From positions 1-64,000 of the forward strand of contig CAJTKA010000021.1 of NCBI GenBank assembly GCA_910576815.1: 64,000 nt of DNA. The letters are read 5' to 3'. Source of the DNA: an uncultured Lachnospiraceae bacterium (GTDB lineage Bacteria; Bacillota; Clostridia; Lachnospirales; Lachnospiraceae). Below, in pieces: positions 33,603 through 42,122 of the stretch (position 1 is the first letter of the stretch; each line of letters begins with the position of its first letter). A program made the translations under genes and the position numbers. The notes under the pieces were generated by a model. That model was not told where the DNA came from and made no database searches. It saw only the letters and a list, made by a program, of their open reading frames with translations.

Positions 33603-34409
33603 TTATTCCAGTACATTCTTAGCTGCATAATAGGCTTCCACTGTTGTCCCCAGCCCCGCACAGGCTCCTGCCAGATCCACATGAAAACTCTCCATGGCAT
33701 GATCTACATTAGAAACTAAGATGCGTGCTGTTTCTTTCTGACCTCGCTCTAAGCCTTGTTCTATTCCCTTCTGAAGTCCGCGTTTCTCCGCCCAATTTAA
33801 GCTGCGGTAATACTCATCGCGGGCCTCCGACTGCATCCTTGCCTTTTCATCAGCCGTCAGTTCTTTTAGGGTGACCACACACTCTCTGATGGTCTCGTTC
33901 TTTTCCGCCAGCATCCGCATCTCCTCCCATGTCTGTGCCTTAAAAAGGCGCGCCCAATGATATATCTCATTCCACTTTTCATTTTCTTTCGCTTTGCTGC
34001 CTAACTGGTTTAATTGTAACACACGGATTGACAGTTTGTCACTATATTTATGTGCGGTATCCAAATTGTAAAAATAATACTCCAAATATAGTTTCTCCGG
34101 GAAACCTTGCGGGGTAAAGTTGAGTATCCCGATATGTATCGTCTCCTTCACATCCAAATACTCCTCTCCTTTTTCCAGTTGGTCAAACGTCCTGCACAGA
34201 TATGTCAGAGATCTTTCAGGCCAGTTTCCCCGATCAACGACCTGCATCTCAATATCCAGGATGCGGCTGTCATTTAACTCCAGTTTCAGATCGAGCACCA
34301 TCATTTTTCGTCGATCATACTGCCGATCTCGATCGGATTCAGGATCCTTCCAGAGGTTAATGATATCCCGACATGTATCAAAATGTATCAGACTTTTCCA
34401 AGTCGGCAA
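33603..34409 (-). pseudogene. Rpn-family PD-(D/E)XK nuclease/transposase, 5'-truncated
   Basis: The 268-residue frame matches the Rpn (PDDEXK_2) family from IINLWKDPESDRD onward: MVLDLKLELNDSRILDIEMQ carries the nuclease Asp and E-x-Q core, then RSLTYLCRTFDQL, IHIGILNFT, YSDKLSIRVLQLNQL, and the coiled-coil tail with KGIEQGLERGQKETA. Family members normally have about 45-55 further residues upstream. Here the frame opens with TTG behind two stop codons. A multi-branch hairpin element lies 40 bp before it. Rpn proteins are linked to recombination and phage defence. Activity of this form is doubtful. Confidence 0.7.
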
Positions 34410-34445
34410 TATAAAAACCTCTACTATAACTGTTATGGTTTACCG

Positions 34446-34520
34446 TTACTCTTGGAATCTTTGAGCGAAATGCTCTTTGTGATGCCCATTGGGCAATAGA
34501 TAAAAAGATCATCCAAGTAA
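34446..34520. repeat. Multi-branch hairpin element upstream of the truncated Rpn gene
   Basis: An outer stem pairs TTAC (34446-34449), TTGGA (34452-34456) and ATCTTT (34457-34462) with AAAGAT (34504-34509), TCCAA (34512-34516) and GTAA (34517-34520). It encloses two small hairpins, GAGC/GCTC (34463-34466/34472-34475) and GCCC/GGGC (34484-34487/34491-34494). The result is a three-way junction. Confidence 0.6.
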
Positions 34521-34580
34521 TGTCAGAATAACACATTCGGGGAGACTGTGCAAGCCTCCCGCTCTTTAAGTTTTCCCGTC

Positions 34581-35348
34581 TTAAAGTTTTCTCGCCTTAA
34601 AGCACATGGAGATTGGACACATTCTGGCCTTTCTCGCCTTTGTACTCCTATCCTGCAAATCCTCCATTGTCTTCCGATCGTTCTGCTCTACCATCCGTTC
34701 AATCACAAACCCGGCATCCGCAAGCGCATTGATGTACGTGGATATTTTTCGATTGCACAGGATGATGTCACTGTCATGAACAGGCATCTTAAAATAAGAT
34801 TCATCAAAATAACTCCTTGTAAAAATCAAATCATCGCCCTCGATCACATCCCGTTTTTCACAGGACCACGACACACAATAGTGCAGTGTATGATGCCAGC
34901 TGAAAATAAAGGTTCCATCCTTCTTCAGATAAGAGGCTATTTTTCGAAACGTCTCCGGCAAATCAGTCGTCCAGCCGATGCCATAGATAGAATACACATA
35001 GTCAAAATAATCGGTTGGTATGTCCGCATCTTCTTCCATGGAAGCGCAAAGCAGTTTCGCCTGATAGCCGTTTTGCTGCAAATATTCACCGGCATGAGAA
35101 AGCTGCTCTTTTGAGAGATCCAGCCCCCAAAGTTCTGCCGCTTTTCTGTCTCCGAGATACTTCAAAGAATGACCGCTGCCGCAACATATTTCCAACACTT
35201 TTTTCCCTGCCACATCCTGAAAAAAGTGTAATTCATCCTCCGTGACAAATTTCACGCCATACTCTGGCAATGCCGTGGTTCCAAACCAAAAATCCGCATG
35301 CTCGTCCCAGTATTTTTTATTATGGTCAATAATAGTTTCATTATTCAT
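34581..35348 (-). CDS. Class I SAM-dependent methyltransferase
   Basis: About 255 residues with motif I VLEICCGSGHSLKYLG, motif II ELWGLDLSKEQL, and FDYVYSIYGIGWTTDLPETF then LKKDGTFIFSWHH (motif III region). The Cys in motif I and the FSWHH ending are typical of a Firmicute small-molecule methyltransferase subgroup. Substrate unknown. The start at 35348 (MNNETIIDHNKKYW) follows GGAGAGG; an ATG six codons earlier overlaps that site. Confidence 0.85.
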   Translation of the reverse strand: MNNETIIDHNKKYWDEHADFWFGTTALPEYGVKFVTEDELHFFQDVAGKKVLEICCGSGHSLKYLGDRKAAELWGLDLSKEQLSHAGEYLQQNGYQAKLLCASMEEDADIPTDYFDYVYSIYGIGWTTDLPETFRKIASYLKKDGTFIFSWHHTLHYCVSWSCEKRDVIEGDDLIFTRSYFDESYFKMPVHDSDIILCNRKISTYINALADAGFVIERMVEQNDRKTMEDLQDRSTKARKARMCPISMCFKARKL

Positions 35349-35427
35349 GTCTGTTTGCCTCTCCATCTTTTCTCCATTTCCACGCTGTTTTTATTCCGGC
35401 TTGGCTGCAATTCGCATAAATTCAACT

Positions 35428-35958
35428 CTATCCTTTGATGATTTCTATGATTTCTTCCACGATCGCCTCCACGCTTTTCGTACCGTCGATCACATGATCA
35501 GATGATGGCAATATATCTTTGAGCATTTGCACATATGCCACTCTCGCATACTCTAAATATCCTCTCAAATCACTTCTGATTTTCTCACCGGAAGCATTGC
35601 CCATATCCCTCAAAATCCTTCTTGCCAATGCAATGTCCAAAGGCGTATCGATAAAAACAGCCACATCAATATATTTTTCTATCTGTGCATTACAGTAGGC
35701 AAACGGATAATCAAGAATCAGGTACTCACATTTTCCTTCCTCTTTTATCTTTATGATATCTTTCTCTAACGGCGTAAGATTCCAAACATTGTAGTCTGCT
35801 CCATCCTGCACCCATTGGTAGAAATCATCCACTTCCCCTTCAAATCGATACGCATCAAAATGCAACAACTGCGCATTCGGCAGCCATCTGATCACCTCTT
35901 TTACGCTTGTTGTTTTTCCGCCGGCTGTCACGGCTGCGATCGCAAATACTTGCACCAA
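35428..35958 (-). CDS. P-loop kinase (uridine kinase-like)
   Basis: A 176-residue protein with P-loop FAIAAVTAGGKTT (GKTT binds phosphate), HFDAYRFEG and LILDYPFAYCN at the Walker B position, and DTPLDIALARRILRD (lid). The layout resembles uridine kinase/phosphoribulokinase-like small kinases, but the substrate is unknown. The start is GTG at 35958 with GGAGGAG seven nt upstream. It lies in a run of small metabolic genes. Confidence 0.8.
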   Translation of the reverse strand: MVQVFAIAAVTAGGKTTSVKEVIRWLPNAQLLHFDAYRFEGEVDDFYQWVQDGADYNVWNLTPLEKDIIKIKEEGKCEYLILDYPFAYCNAQIEKYIDVAVFIDTPLDIALARRILRDMGNASGEKIRSDLRGYLEYARVAYVQMLKDILPSSDHVIDGTKSVEAIVEEIIEIIKG

Positions 35959-35976
35959 ATCTCCTCCTGACCTGAC

Positions 35977-36459
35977 TTATAATTCCCTTTGCATATACCC
36001 GCAAGTAAAAGGAAAGAAATCATATTTCTCCGTACCGACATGAACTGCTTCATTTTGTTCATACCAGTTACGAAGAACCGTATTTTCCTCAACGATCCCA
36101 ATATTCATACTTATGCACCCGGCATCCTTAGCGACAGCAAAAGAATGCTCCAGTAATTGTTTCCCGATCCCTCTGTGTCTATATGCGGGCAGCACCGCAA
36201 GATTATTGAGTTCACATTCCCCGTTTTCCTGCAGCAACAACGAATAATAGCCACACAATCTGCCATCTTCTTCAAAGACAAACATAGGCCTGTGTTCCCC
36301 GTCCATATGCCAATACAGACGGTCGGGCGTGGTCGCAAAAGCCGTAAATCTCGGTGCATTTTCCACTGTCAGCCCAAACTCATCTGCCACTGTCATAAAA
36401 CTTTCTCTGATCAAATCTACCACAGCCGGTACTTCTTCGCGCGACATTTGCCGTATCAT
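35977..36459 (-). CDS. GNAT-family N-acetyltransferase
   Basis: About 160 residues. The acetyl-CoA-binding motif A is LNNLAVLPAYRHRGIGKQLL; the later INIGIV-like ISMNIGIVEEN and NWYEQNEAVHVGTEKYDFFPF complete the fold. The substrate is unknown. ATG 36459 has GGAGGTAAAA directly upstream; the ATG at 36471 is inside that site. It sits 18 nt before the kinase gene, and a double hairpin precedes it. Confidence 0.88.
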   Translation of the reverse strand: MIRQMSREEVPAVVDLIRESFMTVADEFGLTVENAPRFTAFATTPDRLYWHMDGEHRPMFVFEEDGRLCGYYSLLLQENGECELNNLAVLPAYRHRGIGKQLLEHSFAVAKDAGCISMNIGIVEENTVLRNWYEQNEAVHVGTEKYDFFPFTCGYMQREL

Positions 36460-36471
36460 TTTTACCTCCAT

Positions 36472-36541
36472 GGGTCAAGCGAACATGCTTGCATGTTCAT
36501 TTGACCCTCAAATCAAGGTTGAAAGATTTTCTTTCAACCTT
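36472..36541 (-). repeat. Double hairpin in front of the GNAT gene
   Basis: The first hairpin is GGGTCAA/TTGACCC (36472-36478/36501-36507) enclosing GAACATGC/GCATGTTC (36481-36488/36491-36498). The second is AAGGTTGAAAG/CTTTCAACCTT (36515-36525/36531-36541). They lie directly upstream of the GNAT ribosome site, between it and the NUDIX stop. Confidence 0.8.
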
Positions 36542-36592
36542 CAGTCCTCCGCCATCACCGCATCCATTCGTAAAACAGGAATTCATCCACAC

Positions 36593-37117
36593 CTACAGAC
36601 TCCGATTTTTGTTCTTCATATATTCCTGAATCAGCAGCAATGTTTTGTACTCCCGCAGATTCCAGGCCATCTTCTTTCTGGTTTGTAATCTGAACTCATT
36701 CTTCGCAATGGCTTCTTCGATCGAATACAGAACAGGCCGAAAGCCGTGTTTCTTTTCGTTTGCGCTATACTCGCATTCCTGTCTGTTTTCTTCCACATCA
36801 CAAAAATATAAGCGGCTGATTTGATGCCATATCCTATCTTCATGGGCAGACAGGCGTTTCTCCTCGATTTCGCCAAAAAGCACAACCGAATCCGGAACAA
36901 CGACAAATCCTGTTTCTTCCCTTACTTCCCGACATAAAGTCTGCAGATCATCTTCTCCGTCTTCCATCCCGCCGCCCGGAAGTTTTACTTCGCCAAGATT
37001 ATCTTCGATCATCAATATTTTCCCGCCAATACATATGATTCCTCTGACAGCGATGCGAAAAATTTCTTCCATATCGCCCGGATAGTTTTCTGCGTCCAGT
37101 GTGAGTATCTTTTTCAT
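36593..37117 (-). CDS. NUDIX hydrolase
   Basis: About 174 residues with the full Nudix box GGGMEDGEDDLQTLCREVREETGF, here shown as GGMEDGEDDLQTL and REVREETGF. Nudix enzymes hydrolyse nucleoside diphosphates linked to another moiety; this one's substrate is unknown. ATG 37117 overlaps the upstream gene's stop by 4 nt and has GGGAGGGAG before it. Confidence 0.9.
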   Translation of the reverse strand: MKKILTLDAENYPGDMEEIFRIAVRGIICIGGKILMIEDNLGEVKLPGGGMEDGEDDLQTLCREVREETGFVVVPDSVVLFGEIEEKRLSAHEDRIWHQISRLYFCDVEENRQECEYSANEKKHGFRPVLYSIEEAIAKNEFRLQTRKKMAWNLREYKTLLLIQEYMKNKNRSL

Positions 37118-37704
37118 TCTCCCTCCCAATACACACGAAACCACTCCCGATATCCGGAATAAACCGTGTACTGTGTCCCTTCCCCTAAGTCGATCACCCG
37201 ATAATAGCAATACTCATCATCCGTAATCTCTCCACCATATTCAATTTCATAGTTCAGCAGATATCTTCCATCAGGCGAAAAAGCCAATTTCTCACAGTCA
37301 TACAGCACGTCATAGGAATCCTGTACTTCACCTTCCACATTTCCAAGAAAAATCTTGTCCTCTTTCCAATCATACCAGGCCGCTGTTCCGCCTGAATCCG
37401 TAACGTCGTAAACACTCGTATCCAGCCACGTAAGTGCTGGCTTCTCCTCCAATGGGATATCCTCACGCTTTTCTATGGGACGCAGGCCAAAAGGACATCT
37501 TATGTAAACTATTTCGTTCCAACTACTCCAAAATCTAAGCTGCCCGGCCGCTTTCACTTGTCGATAATCCTGTGAAAAGTCCAGATGAAACACATATTTC
37601 ATTCCCAAAAAGGCAAGCCCGTCCACGGCCAGCACCAAAACCAGCACAGCCAATGCAATGGCCGATATACACAATCTATTCTTCCATCGGCGTTTCTCTT
37701 CCAT
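37114..37704 (-). CDS. Membrane-anchored hypothetical protein
   Basis: A 196-residue protein with a single N-terminal membrane helix (ISAIALAVLVLVLAVDGLA) and an extracytoplasmic part with WD-repeat-like phrases such as LAFSPDGRYLLNYEIEYGG. I do not recognise a family. GGGAGAGG precedes the ATG, and its stop couples to the NUDIX start. Confidence 0.65.
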   Translation of the reverse strand: MEEKRRWKNRLCISAIALAVLVLVLAVDGLAFLGMKYVFHLDFSQDYRQVKAAGQLRFWSSWNEIVYIRCPFGLRPIEKREDIPLEEKPALTWLDTSVYDVTDSGGTAAWYDWKEDKIFLGNVEGEVQDSYDVLYDCEKLAFSPDGRYLLNYEIEYGGEITDDEYCYYRVIDLGEGTQYTVYSGYREWFRVYWEGE

Positions 37705-37745
37705 TGACCTCTCCCTTCGGCATTACAGACAGCAGACGGTTCCGG

Positions 37746-38846
37746 TTAATATCCAATCTTTAAAGACTTTCCTTCCACATATACTCCATCAGAAAGCGTG
37801 ATGGTCAGCTTTTGGTCTGCGGTCAGCCCGATGGTTTCCCCGTCCCGCAAAGTGGCGCCCTCCTCCAGAAGATAAGCCGAAATGTTCAGCATCATGCCAT
37901 ACACATCATAGGAAGACTGGCTGCTGTTTATTACTTCCATTTCTTCCTTCCCAAATGCACGCATCCCGCTTGTCCAACAGCTAACGCCATTTTCATCCTG
38001 ATGCAAGCCGGTGAATACAAGCGCCGGCTGAGGAATTTCGCCCTCTTTCATGAAATTCGCCGATTGGATAAAGTCCTCCGGCAGCCATACAGTGTTGCAT
38101 TGATAGATTCCCAGCGCATTGGACGCTTTCAGACAGGAGGCCGCGACTTTGACATAAAGTTCTCCCGCCTGCAAAGGCTTTTCACCACCCAAAACTGCCA
38201 CGATCAGGTGCGCCTGATGTGCCTTTGCCGCGGCGATCGATTCGTCTCTGGTGATAAAATTACTGTTTGCCCAATACTCCGCCTCTCCATTCGGCACCTT
38301 GGTATCCATCAGTCCGATCGTTACCATCATCTCATTCACATGAAAGACAACGGTTCCCTCATGGCTTTCTTCACTTTCTTCATCTTCCGTTTCTTCCGGA
38401 TATTCGATTTCCCAGTCTTCTTTGAGAACGGCGCGAAACGCCGCCTCATCAAATTCCGGCGTGGATAGCAGTACAAACCCTAAAAAGCTGCCGCCTTTAT
38501 GCTCTGTACTTTCGCCTTCTTCCTGTTCCTTTGCCCGCTCCATCCAATAGCTGCGGATCATCTCTACCATCCGCACACATTTTTCCTGCGCCGTAGCCGG
38601 GTCATAATCTTCCATTGCACTGAAAATATGACCGCAGTGTCCCAGACCGTCTCCCTCATAACCGCCACAGACTGCCAGCTTCCAAGAACCCAAAATGGAT
38701 TTCTTAAATTTAAAGATATAGTAATGCAGATCGTGCAAATCAAACTCTCCCGCAATCTCCAGTTTCGCAGGCTTTTTTCCAAGTTCCCGCGGATGGGAAA
38801 GCCATTCTTCCATCACTGCTGTTGCGTTTCTTGCCTGTTCATTCAT
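37746..38846 (-). CDS. DUF4261 domain protein
   Basis: A 366-residue cytosolic protein. The DUF4261 region spans about residues 115-290: GFVLLSTPEFDEAAFRAVLK, MVTIGLMDTKVPNGEAEYWA, then KAHQAHLIVAVLGG. An acidic patch (EETEDEESEESHE) splits it. The domain is uncharacterised; some members sit in immunity-like clusters with SMI1/SUFU-type proteins. GGAGGCTG lies before the ATG. Confidence 0.8.
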   Translation of the reverse strand: MNEQARNATAVMEEWLSHPRELGKKPAKLEIAGEFDLHDLHYYIFKFKKSILGSWKLAVCGGYEGDGLGHCGHIFSAMEDYDPATAQEKCVRMVEMIRSYWMERAKEQEEGESTEHKGGSFLGFVLLSTPEFDEAAFRAVLKEDWEIEYPEETEDEESEESHEGTVVFHVNEMMVTIGLMDTKVPNGEAEYWANSNFITRDESIAAAKAHQAHLIVAVLGGEKPLQAGELYVKVAASCLKASNALGIYQCNTVWLPEDFIQSANFMKEGEIPQPALVFTGLHQDENGVSCWTSGMRAFGKEEMEVINSSQSSYDVYGMMLNISAYLLEEGATLRDGETIGLTADQKLTITLSDGVYVEGKSLKIGY

Positions 38847-38901
38847 TTATTCAGCCTCCAATGTGTTTTTTCTATCCCCTTTTACACATTCTTTGCTGTC
38901 A

Positions 38902-39927
38902 TCAAACGCTGGTCTTTCCTGTCAGCACGTTCTTATAATCCTCCAGATTCTTCGCCAAAAGCATCGGCGTATCCAGACTGTAGGGACATTTCCCCTTACA
39001 CCGGTTACAGTGCAGACACGCCTCGATCTTTCCCATCTTCTCCTGCCATACATCTCCCAAAAAATCAGCAGAGGGCGCTCTGCGAAGAAGCAGGGACATC
39101 CTTGCGCACATACTGATCTCGATTCCCGCAGGACAAGGCATACAGTAACCGCAGCCTCGGCAGAACTCGCCTAAAAGCTCCTCCCTGTCCTTGTCGATCA
39201 GTGCCTTGATCTCCTCTGTCATGGCGGGCGGATTGTCTATGTAAGAGAGGAACTCGTCAAGCTCCGCCTCTCTCTGCACGCCCCAGATGGGCAGCACATT
39301 ATCAAACTGCGCCAGATAAGCGTAAGCTGCCGCCGAATTGGTGATCAGTCCGCCGGAAAGTGCTTTCATGGCAATAAAGCCCATGTCCGCCGCCTTACAC
39401 TTCTGAGCCAATTCCACATCCTTGTCCGTCGCCAGATAGCAGAAGGGAAACTGTAAGGTCTCATAGAGACCGCTGTCGATCGCCTCATGAGCCACCGCGA
39501 GGCGATGGTTGGTGATACCGATATGCCGTATCTTTCCCTGCTCCTTCGCCTGAAGCGCTGCGTCATATAACCCGCTCTCATCCCCCGGTTTCGGGCAGAA
39601 CCCCGGATTATGGAACTGGTAAATATCAATATAATCTGTCCTTAAATTGGTCAGGCTGGTCTCCAAATCCTTCCAGAAACCTTCCGCGTTCTGCGCACCC
39701 GTCTTTGTCGCAATAAAAATTTTCTCCCGCATTCCTTCAAAGGCAAGCCCTACCTTATGTTCGCTGTCCGAATAGGCACGTGCCGTATCAAAAAAAGTCA
39801 TGCCGTTTTCGTAAGCCTTGCGCAGAAGCTTCACCGCCTCATCGTCGCTGATCCGCTGGATCGGCAGCGCGCCGAACGCGTTCTTATTGGTCTCGATCCC
39901 TGTCTTACCGAGTTTTACTGTCTGCAT
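38902..39927 (-). CDS. Aldo/keto reductase with C-terminal ferredoxin domain
   Basis: About 341 residues: an AKR TIM-barrel (GKTGIETNKNAFGALPIQRI, FFDTARAYSDSEHKVG, IFIATKTG, DYIDIYQFHNPG) fused to two [4Fe-4S] motifs, CRGCGYCMPCPAGIEIS and CLHCNRCKGKCPYSLDTP. The Asp-Tyr pair is in DTARAY and the catalytic Lys in TKTG. The ferredoxin domain suggests electron exchange with ferredoxin rather than NADPH alone. ATG 39927 follows AGGAGGGG; an earlier ATG lacks a site. Confidence 0.9.
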   Translation of the reverse strand: MQTVKLGKTGIETNKNAFGALPIQRISDDEAVKLLRKAYENGMTFFDTARAYSDSEHKVGLAFEGMREKIFIATKTGAQNAEGFWKDLETSLTNLRTDYIDIYQFHNPGFCPKPGDESGLYDAALQAKEQGKIRHIGITNHRLAVAHEAIDSGLYETLQFPFCYLATDKDVELAQKCKAADMGFIAMKALSGGLITNSAAAYAYLAQFDNVLPIWGVQREAELDEFLSYIDNPPAMTEEIKALIDKDREELLGEFCRGCGYCMPCPAGIEISMCARMSLLLRRAPSADFLGDVWQEKMGKIEACLHCNRCKGKCPYSLDTPMLLAKNLEDYKNVLTGKTSV

Positions 39928-39975
39928 CTCATTCCCCTCCTGTTTTTCTGTCACCATCCGCACACCCTAAAATTC

Positions 39976-40007
39976 ATTATATAATTCAAATATAAATGTA
40001 ATATCAA
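39976..40007 (-). promoter_or_regulatory. Possible promoter of the aldo/keto reductase gene
   Basis: On the minus strand TTGATA (40007-40002) stands 17 nt before TTATAT and 20 nt before TATAAT (39981-39976). It overlaps the end of the TerY-C-like gene, so transcription may also continue from there. Confidence 0.4.
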
Positions 40008-40354
40008 ACGTCACCGCCCGAACCAAATCCGGACCCGTCGTAGCTTCCCAGCGTCCCCGACAGCCCACACCAGTTACAGGTAAAATGGGTATCATTCCCG
40101 TTATGGCAGTTCAGTTTCCCACAGTTGCAGACCACAAAATCTTTCGTCCTGCAATAGGGGCAGCCCGGATACCCGCTCTCAGGAAAAATCTGTCCGACGA
40201 TCTTGGTCTCGTCATAATGTTCACGTTTTGCTGCCGCCTCTTTGACAGGAAACGCCCAGGTATATTTCCATCCATCCCCCATCTTCTCGAAACGAACACC
40301 GTATATATTTCCGCCTTCTTTACATTTACACAAGGCAATTCTCGCTTCCATCAT
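40004..40354 (-). CDS. TerY-C-like zinc-binding protein
   Basis: A 116-residue protein whose C-terminal half holds CPYCRTKDFVVCNCGKLNCH and FTCNWCGLSGTLG, paired Cys ligands like the TerY-C metal-binding domain found behind VWA domains in tellurite-linked TerY proteins. Here it is a separate gene, 15 nt behind the PP2C gene, with GGGAGG at its start. In the described TerY-P systems such proteins accompany a VWA protein, a kinase and a phosphatase. Confidence 0.7.
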   Translation of the reverse strand: MMEARIALCKCKEGGNIYGVRFEKMGDGWKYTWAFPVKEAAAKREHYDETKIVGQIFPESGYPGCPYCRTKDFVVCNCGKLNCHNGNDTHFTCNWCGLSGTLGSYDGSGFGSGGDV

Positions 40355-40369
40355 GATAGCCTCCCGTTC

Positions 40370-41188
40370 CTATACCGTCTCATAGGCAAACAGCGCCGTG
40401 ATATCGTCGCCGCAGCCCATCTCACTGGTCTCCTGCAGCCATACCTTCAACTGATTCGACACTGCCTTTACACCGTGTTCTTTCAGCAGCGCATAATAAT
40501 CCAGACAGGTTTTCTGAAATTCCCCGTCGTCTCTGTAACTGTTGGCTAATCCATCCGAAGAAAGCATGTACATCACGGGTCGCTTTTCCTTTTCTTCCCG
40601 TCTGCGGATCAGCGTAATGGCTTTCTTCCAAGACTCCGCTTTGCTCAGCGAATGCGTTTCCGTGCCAAGGATCTTATCCGGCTCAATGACATTGTAGATC
40701 CCGGCCTCCGATACTTTCATGATATCCCCGTCACCGAGCTGAAAAGCAAAGAGAAATTCCTCCGTGATGACCAGTCCAAGCAGTGTACTCCCATAGAGCC
40801 TGTATACCGCTTCTTTATCCTTGCTGCCATCTTCCTGCATCGGAATTTCCCGCTTACATTTGGCATGAAGCCGCAAGACCCTGCGTTTCCACTCGGCATC
40901 AATCTCCTGCGCGATCTTGGTATCGCCCTCCCGTTTCAAGAAAGTAAAAAGCATTTCCTGCTGTCCGGTATAAGTCTCCAGATAGTCATCCATGATCTTG
41001 CAGAAAACATTGACAGCCGCAAAGGAGCCCGTCTTACTGTAAGGACAGGAATCACTCCCATGCCCGTCCGCCACCGCCAGGATCACCGCACCTGAATCCC
41101 TGACCACCTTTTTCAGGCTGTCCTGACACTCCCTGCCACTGCGAATGTGGGACGCGCCCTGTACGGAAGTTCCAAACACTTGTATCAT
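40370..41188 (-). CDS. PP2C-family Ser/Thr protein phosphatase
   Basis: About 272 residues with the metal-binding motifs QGASHIRSGRECQDS, LAVADGHGSD, FAFQLGDGDIM, MLSSDGLANS and GCGDDITALF, all expected for an active Mn/Mg phosphatase. It probably reverses phosphorylation by the kinase encoded 2.4 kb upstream. The start (MIQVFGTSVQG) is chosen for AAAGGG upstream; a 25-residue longer TTG frame runs toward the hairpin element. Gene order with VWA, LRR and kinase genes defines a TerY-P-like set. Confidence 0.88.
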   Translation of the reverse strand: MIQVFGTSVQGASHIRSGRECQDSLKKVVRDSGAVILAVADGHGSDSCPYSKTGSFAAVNVFCKIMDDYLETYTGQQEMLFTFLKREGDTKIAQEIDAEWKRRVLRLHAKCKREIPMQEDGSKDKEAVYRLYGSTLLGLVITEEFLFAFQLGDGDIMKVSEAGIYNVIEPDKILGTETHSLSKAESWKKAITLIRRREEKEKRPVMYMLSSDGLANSYRDDGEFQKTCLDYYALLKEHGVKAVSNQLKVWLQETSEMGCGDDITALFAYETV

Positions 41189-41272
41189 ACGCAGTACCCT
41201 TTCTGTCAAGTTACCATTCACGCTTGAACCAGATTTCGCACATAGCCAAAATCCGTTTCGCAAAATCTCCCC

Positions 41273-41398
41273 TCAGTGCGGAGAATGCCGCATTTCAGGC
41301 ATTCTCCTGTGTGAAACATAGTGCTTCCAAGTCAGCTTTGCTGACTTAGGGTCTTTGTCCAATGGCGGGACGTCTTTAGAAGCACTTTTCACGCTACC
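41273..41398 (-). repeat. Dispersed hairpin element, copy B, between the VWA and PP2C genes
   Basis: This shares with copy A the stem GGAGAATGCC/GGCATTCTCC (41280-41289/41298-41307), the flanks GTGCGG and TGTGAAAC, and the right end TTTTCACGCTACCA. Its long stem is GTGAAA/TTTCAC (41311-41316/41387-41392) plus AGTGCTTC/GAAGCACT (41320-41327/41379-41386), enclosing AAGTCAGC/GCTGACTT (41329-41336/41340-41347) and GTCC/GGAC. It starts at the VWA stop codon. A 66-codon frame drawn across it is rejected. Confidence 0.85.
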
Positions 41399-42107
41399 AT
41401 ACATCCCCTTCCTGAATATCATCCAAATCAGGAATCCTGCCGCCCAGATCGACAATAACAGGGTTGTCCCCATCCTGCGCAGCCTCCGCTGCCAGACTTG
41501 CCGGCGCTGAAACGAGGGAAGCTGCCGTGGATGCCCACTTGATCATCTTGGTCAGAGCCGCCGCATTGTTCGCCTGCAACACCAGCTCCTTATTGCCCGT
41601 AAATTCCTCCAAAACGGCATCATCCGCATCCTGTCCAATGGAGATTGCGATTTTGACCGCTTTTTTGCCCCAGGGCAGTTTCTTTAACTCTGCCAAAGAC
41701 TTTTTATAATCATCCGTGGGCTGTCCGTCTGACAAAAGCACGAGCACGGGCGGGAGCGCCCTGTCTGACATCGGCGGGATCGTCAGCTGCGCCGACAGCA
41801 GCTCAAATGCCTTGCCAAGATCAGTCACACCGACTGCCTCCAGGTCATCCCACGCAAAATCCTCTACATTGACCGGGTTGGTCGTCACCCAGGAAGCCCC
41901 CGTGGAAAACTTCAAAGTACGGATCATCAGCTGTGCGTTCGGGTTATTCTCCGCCGCCGACACCATCTCGGGTATGGTGGATTGAATGGCATGGTTCACC
42001 GTGCCGATTTTCTCTCCGTACATGGAACCGGAACAGTCCACGATCCAAAAAAAGTGAAGCGGTCTGCTCGCCAGTTCTCCTCCCGGTCTTTTCATTTCGC
42101 CCATCAT
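41394..42107 (-). CDS. VWA-domain protein, TerY-like
   Basis: A 237-residue von Willebrand A protein. The MIDAS motif is D24-x-S-x-S in FFWIVDCSGSMYG, with the Thr in GVTDLGKAF and the Asp in VLLSDGQPTDDY, so metal-dependent protein binding is likely. The class matches TerY of tellurium/stress-linked systems; no TerD-type protein is in the window. The first of two adjacent ATG codons follows AAAGGAGGAACG. It is flanked by the LRR gene and hairpin copy B. Confidence 0.88.
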   Translation of the reverse strand: MMGEMKRPGGELASRPLHFFWIVDCSGSMYGEKIGTVNHAIQSTIPEMVSAAENNPNAQLMIRTLKFSTGASWVTTNPVNVEDFAWDDLEAVGVTDLGKAFELLSAQLTIPPMSDRALPPVLVLLSDGQPTDDYKKSLAELKKLPWGKKAVKIAISIGQDADDAVLEEFTGNKELVLQANNAAALTKMIKWASTAASLVSAPASLAAEAAQDGDNPVIVDLGGRIPDLDDIQEGDVW

Positions 42108-42122
42108 CGTTCCTCCTTTATT

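Noticed and set aside
33603..34409. Active transposable element
   Set aside because: The Rpn reading frame lacks its N-terminal part, and no terminal repeats flank it.
41273..41473. A 66-codon minus-strand frame ending in RRMPEMRHSPH
   Set aside because: It lies across hairpin copy B and the end of the VWA gene, and the same translated phrase appears in copy A, so it is the shadow of a repeated DNA element.
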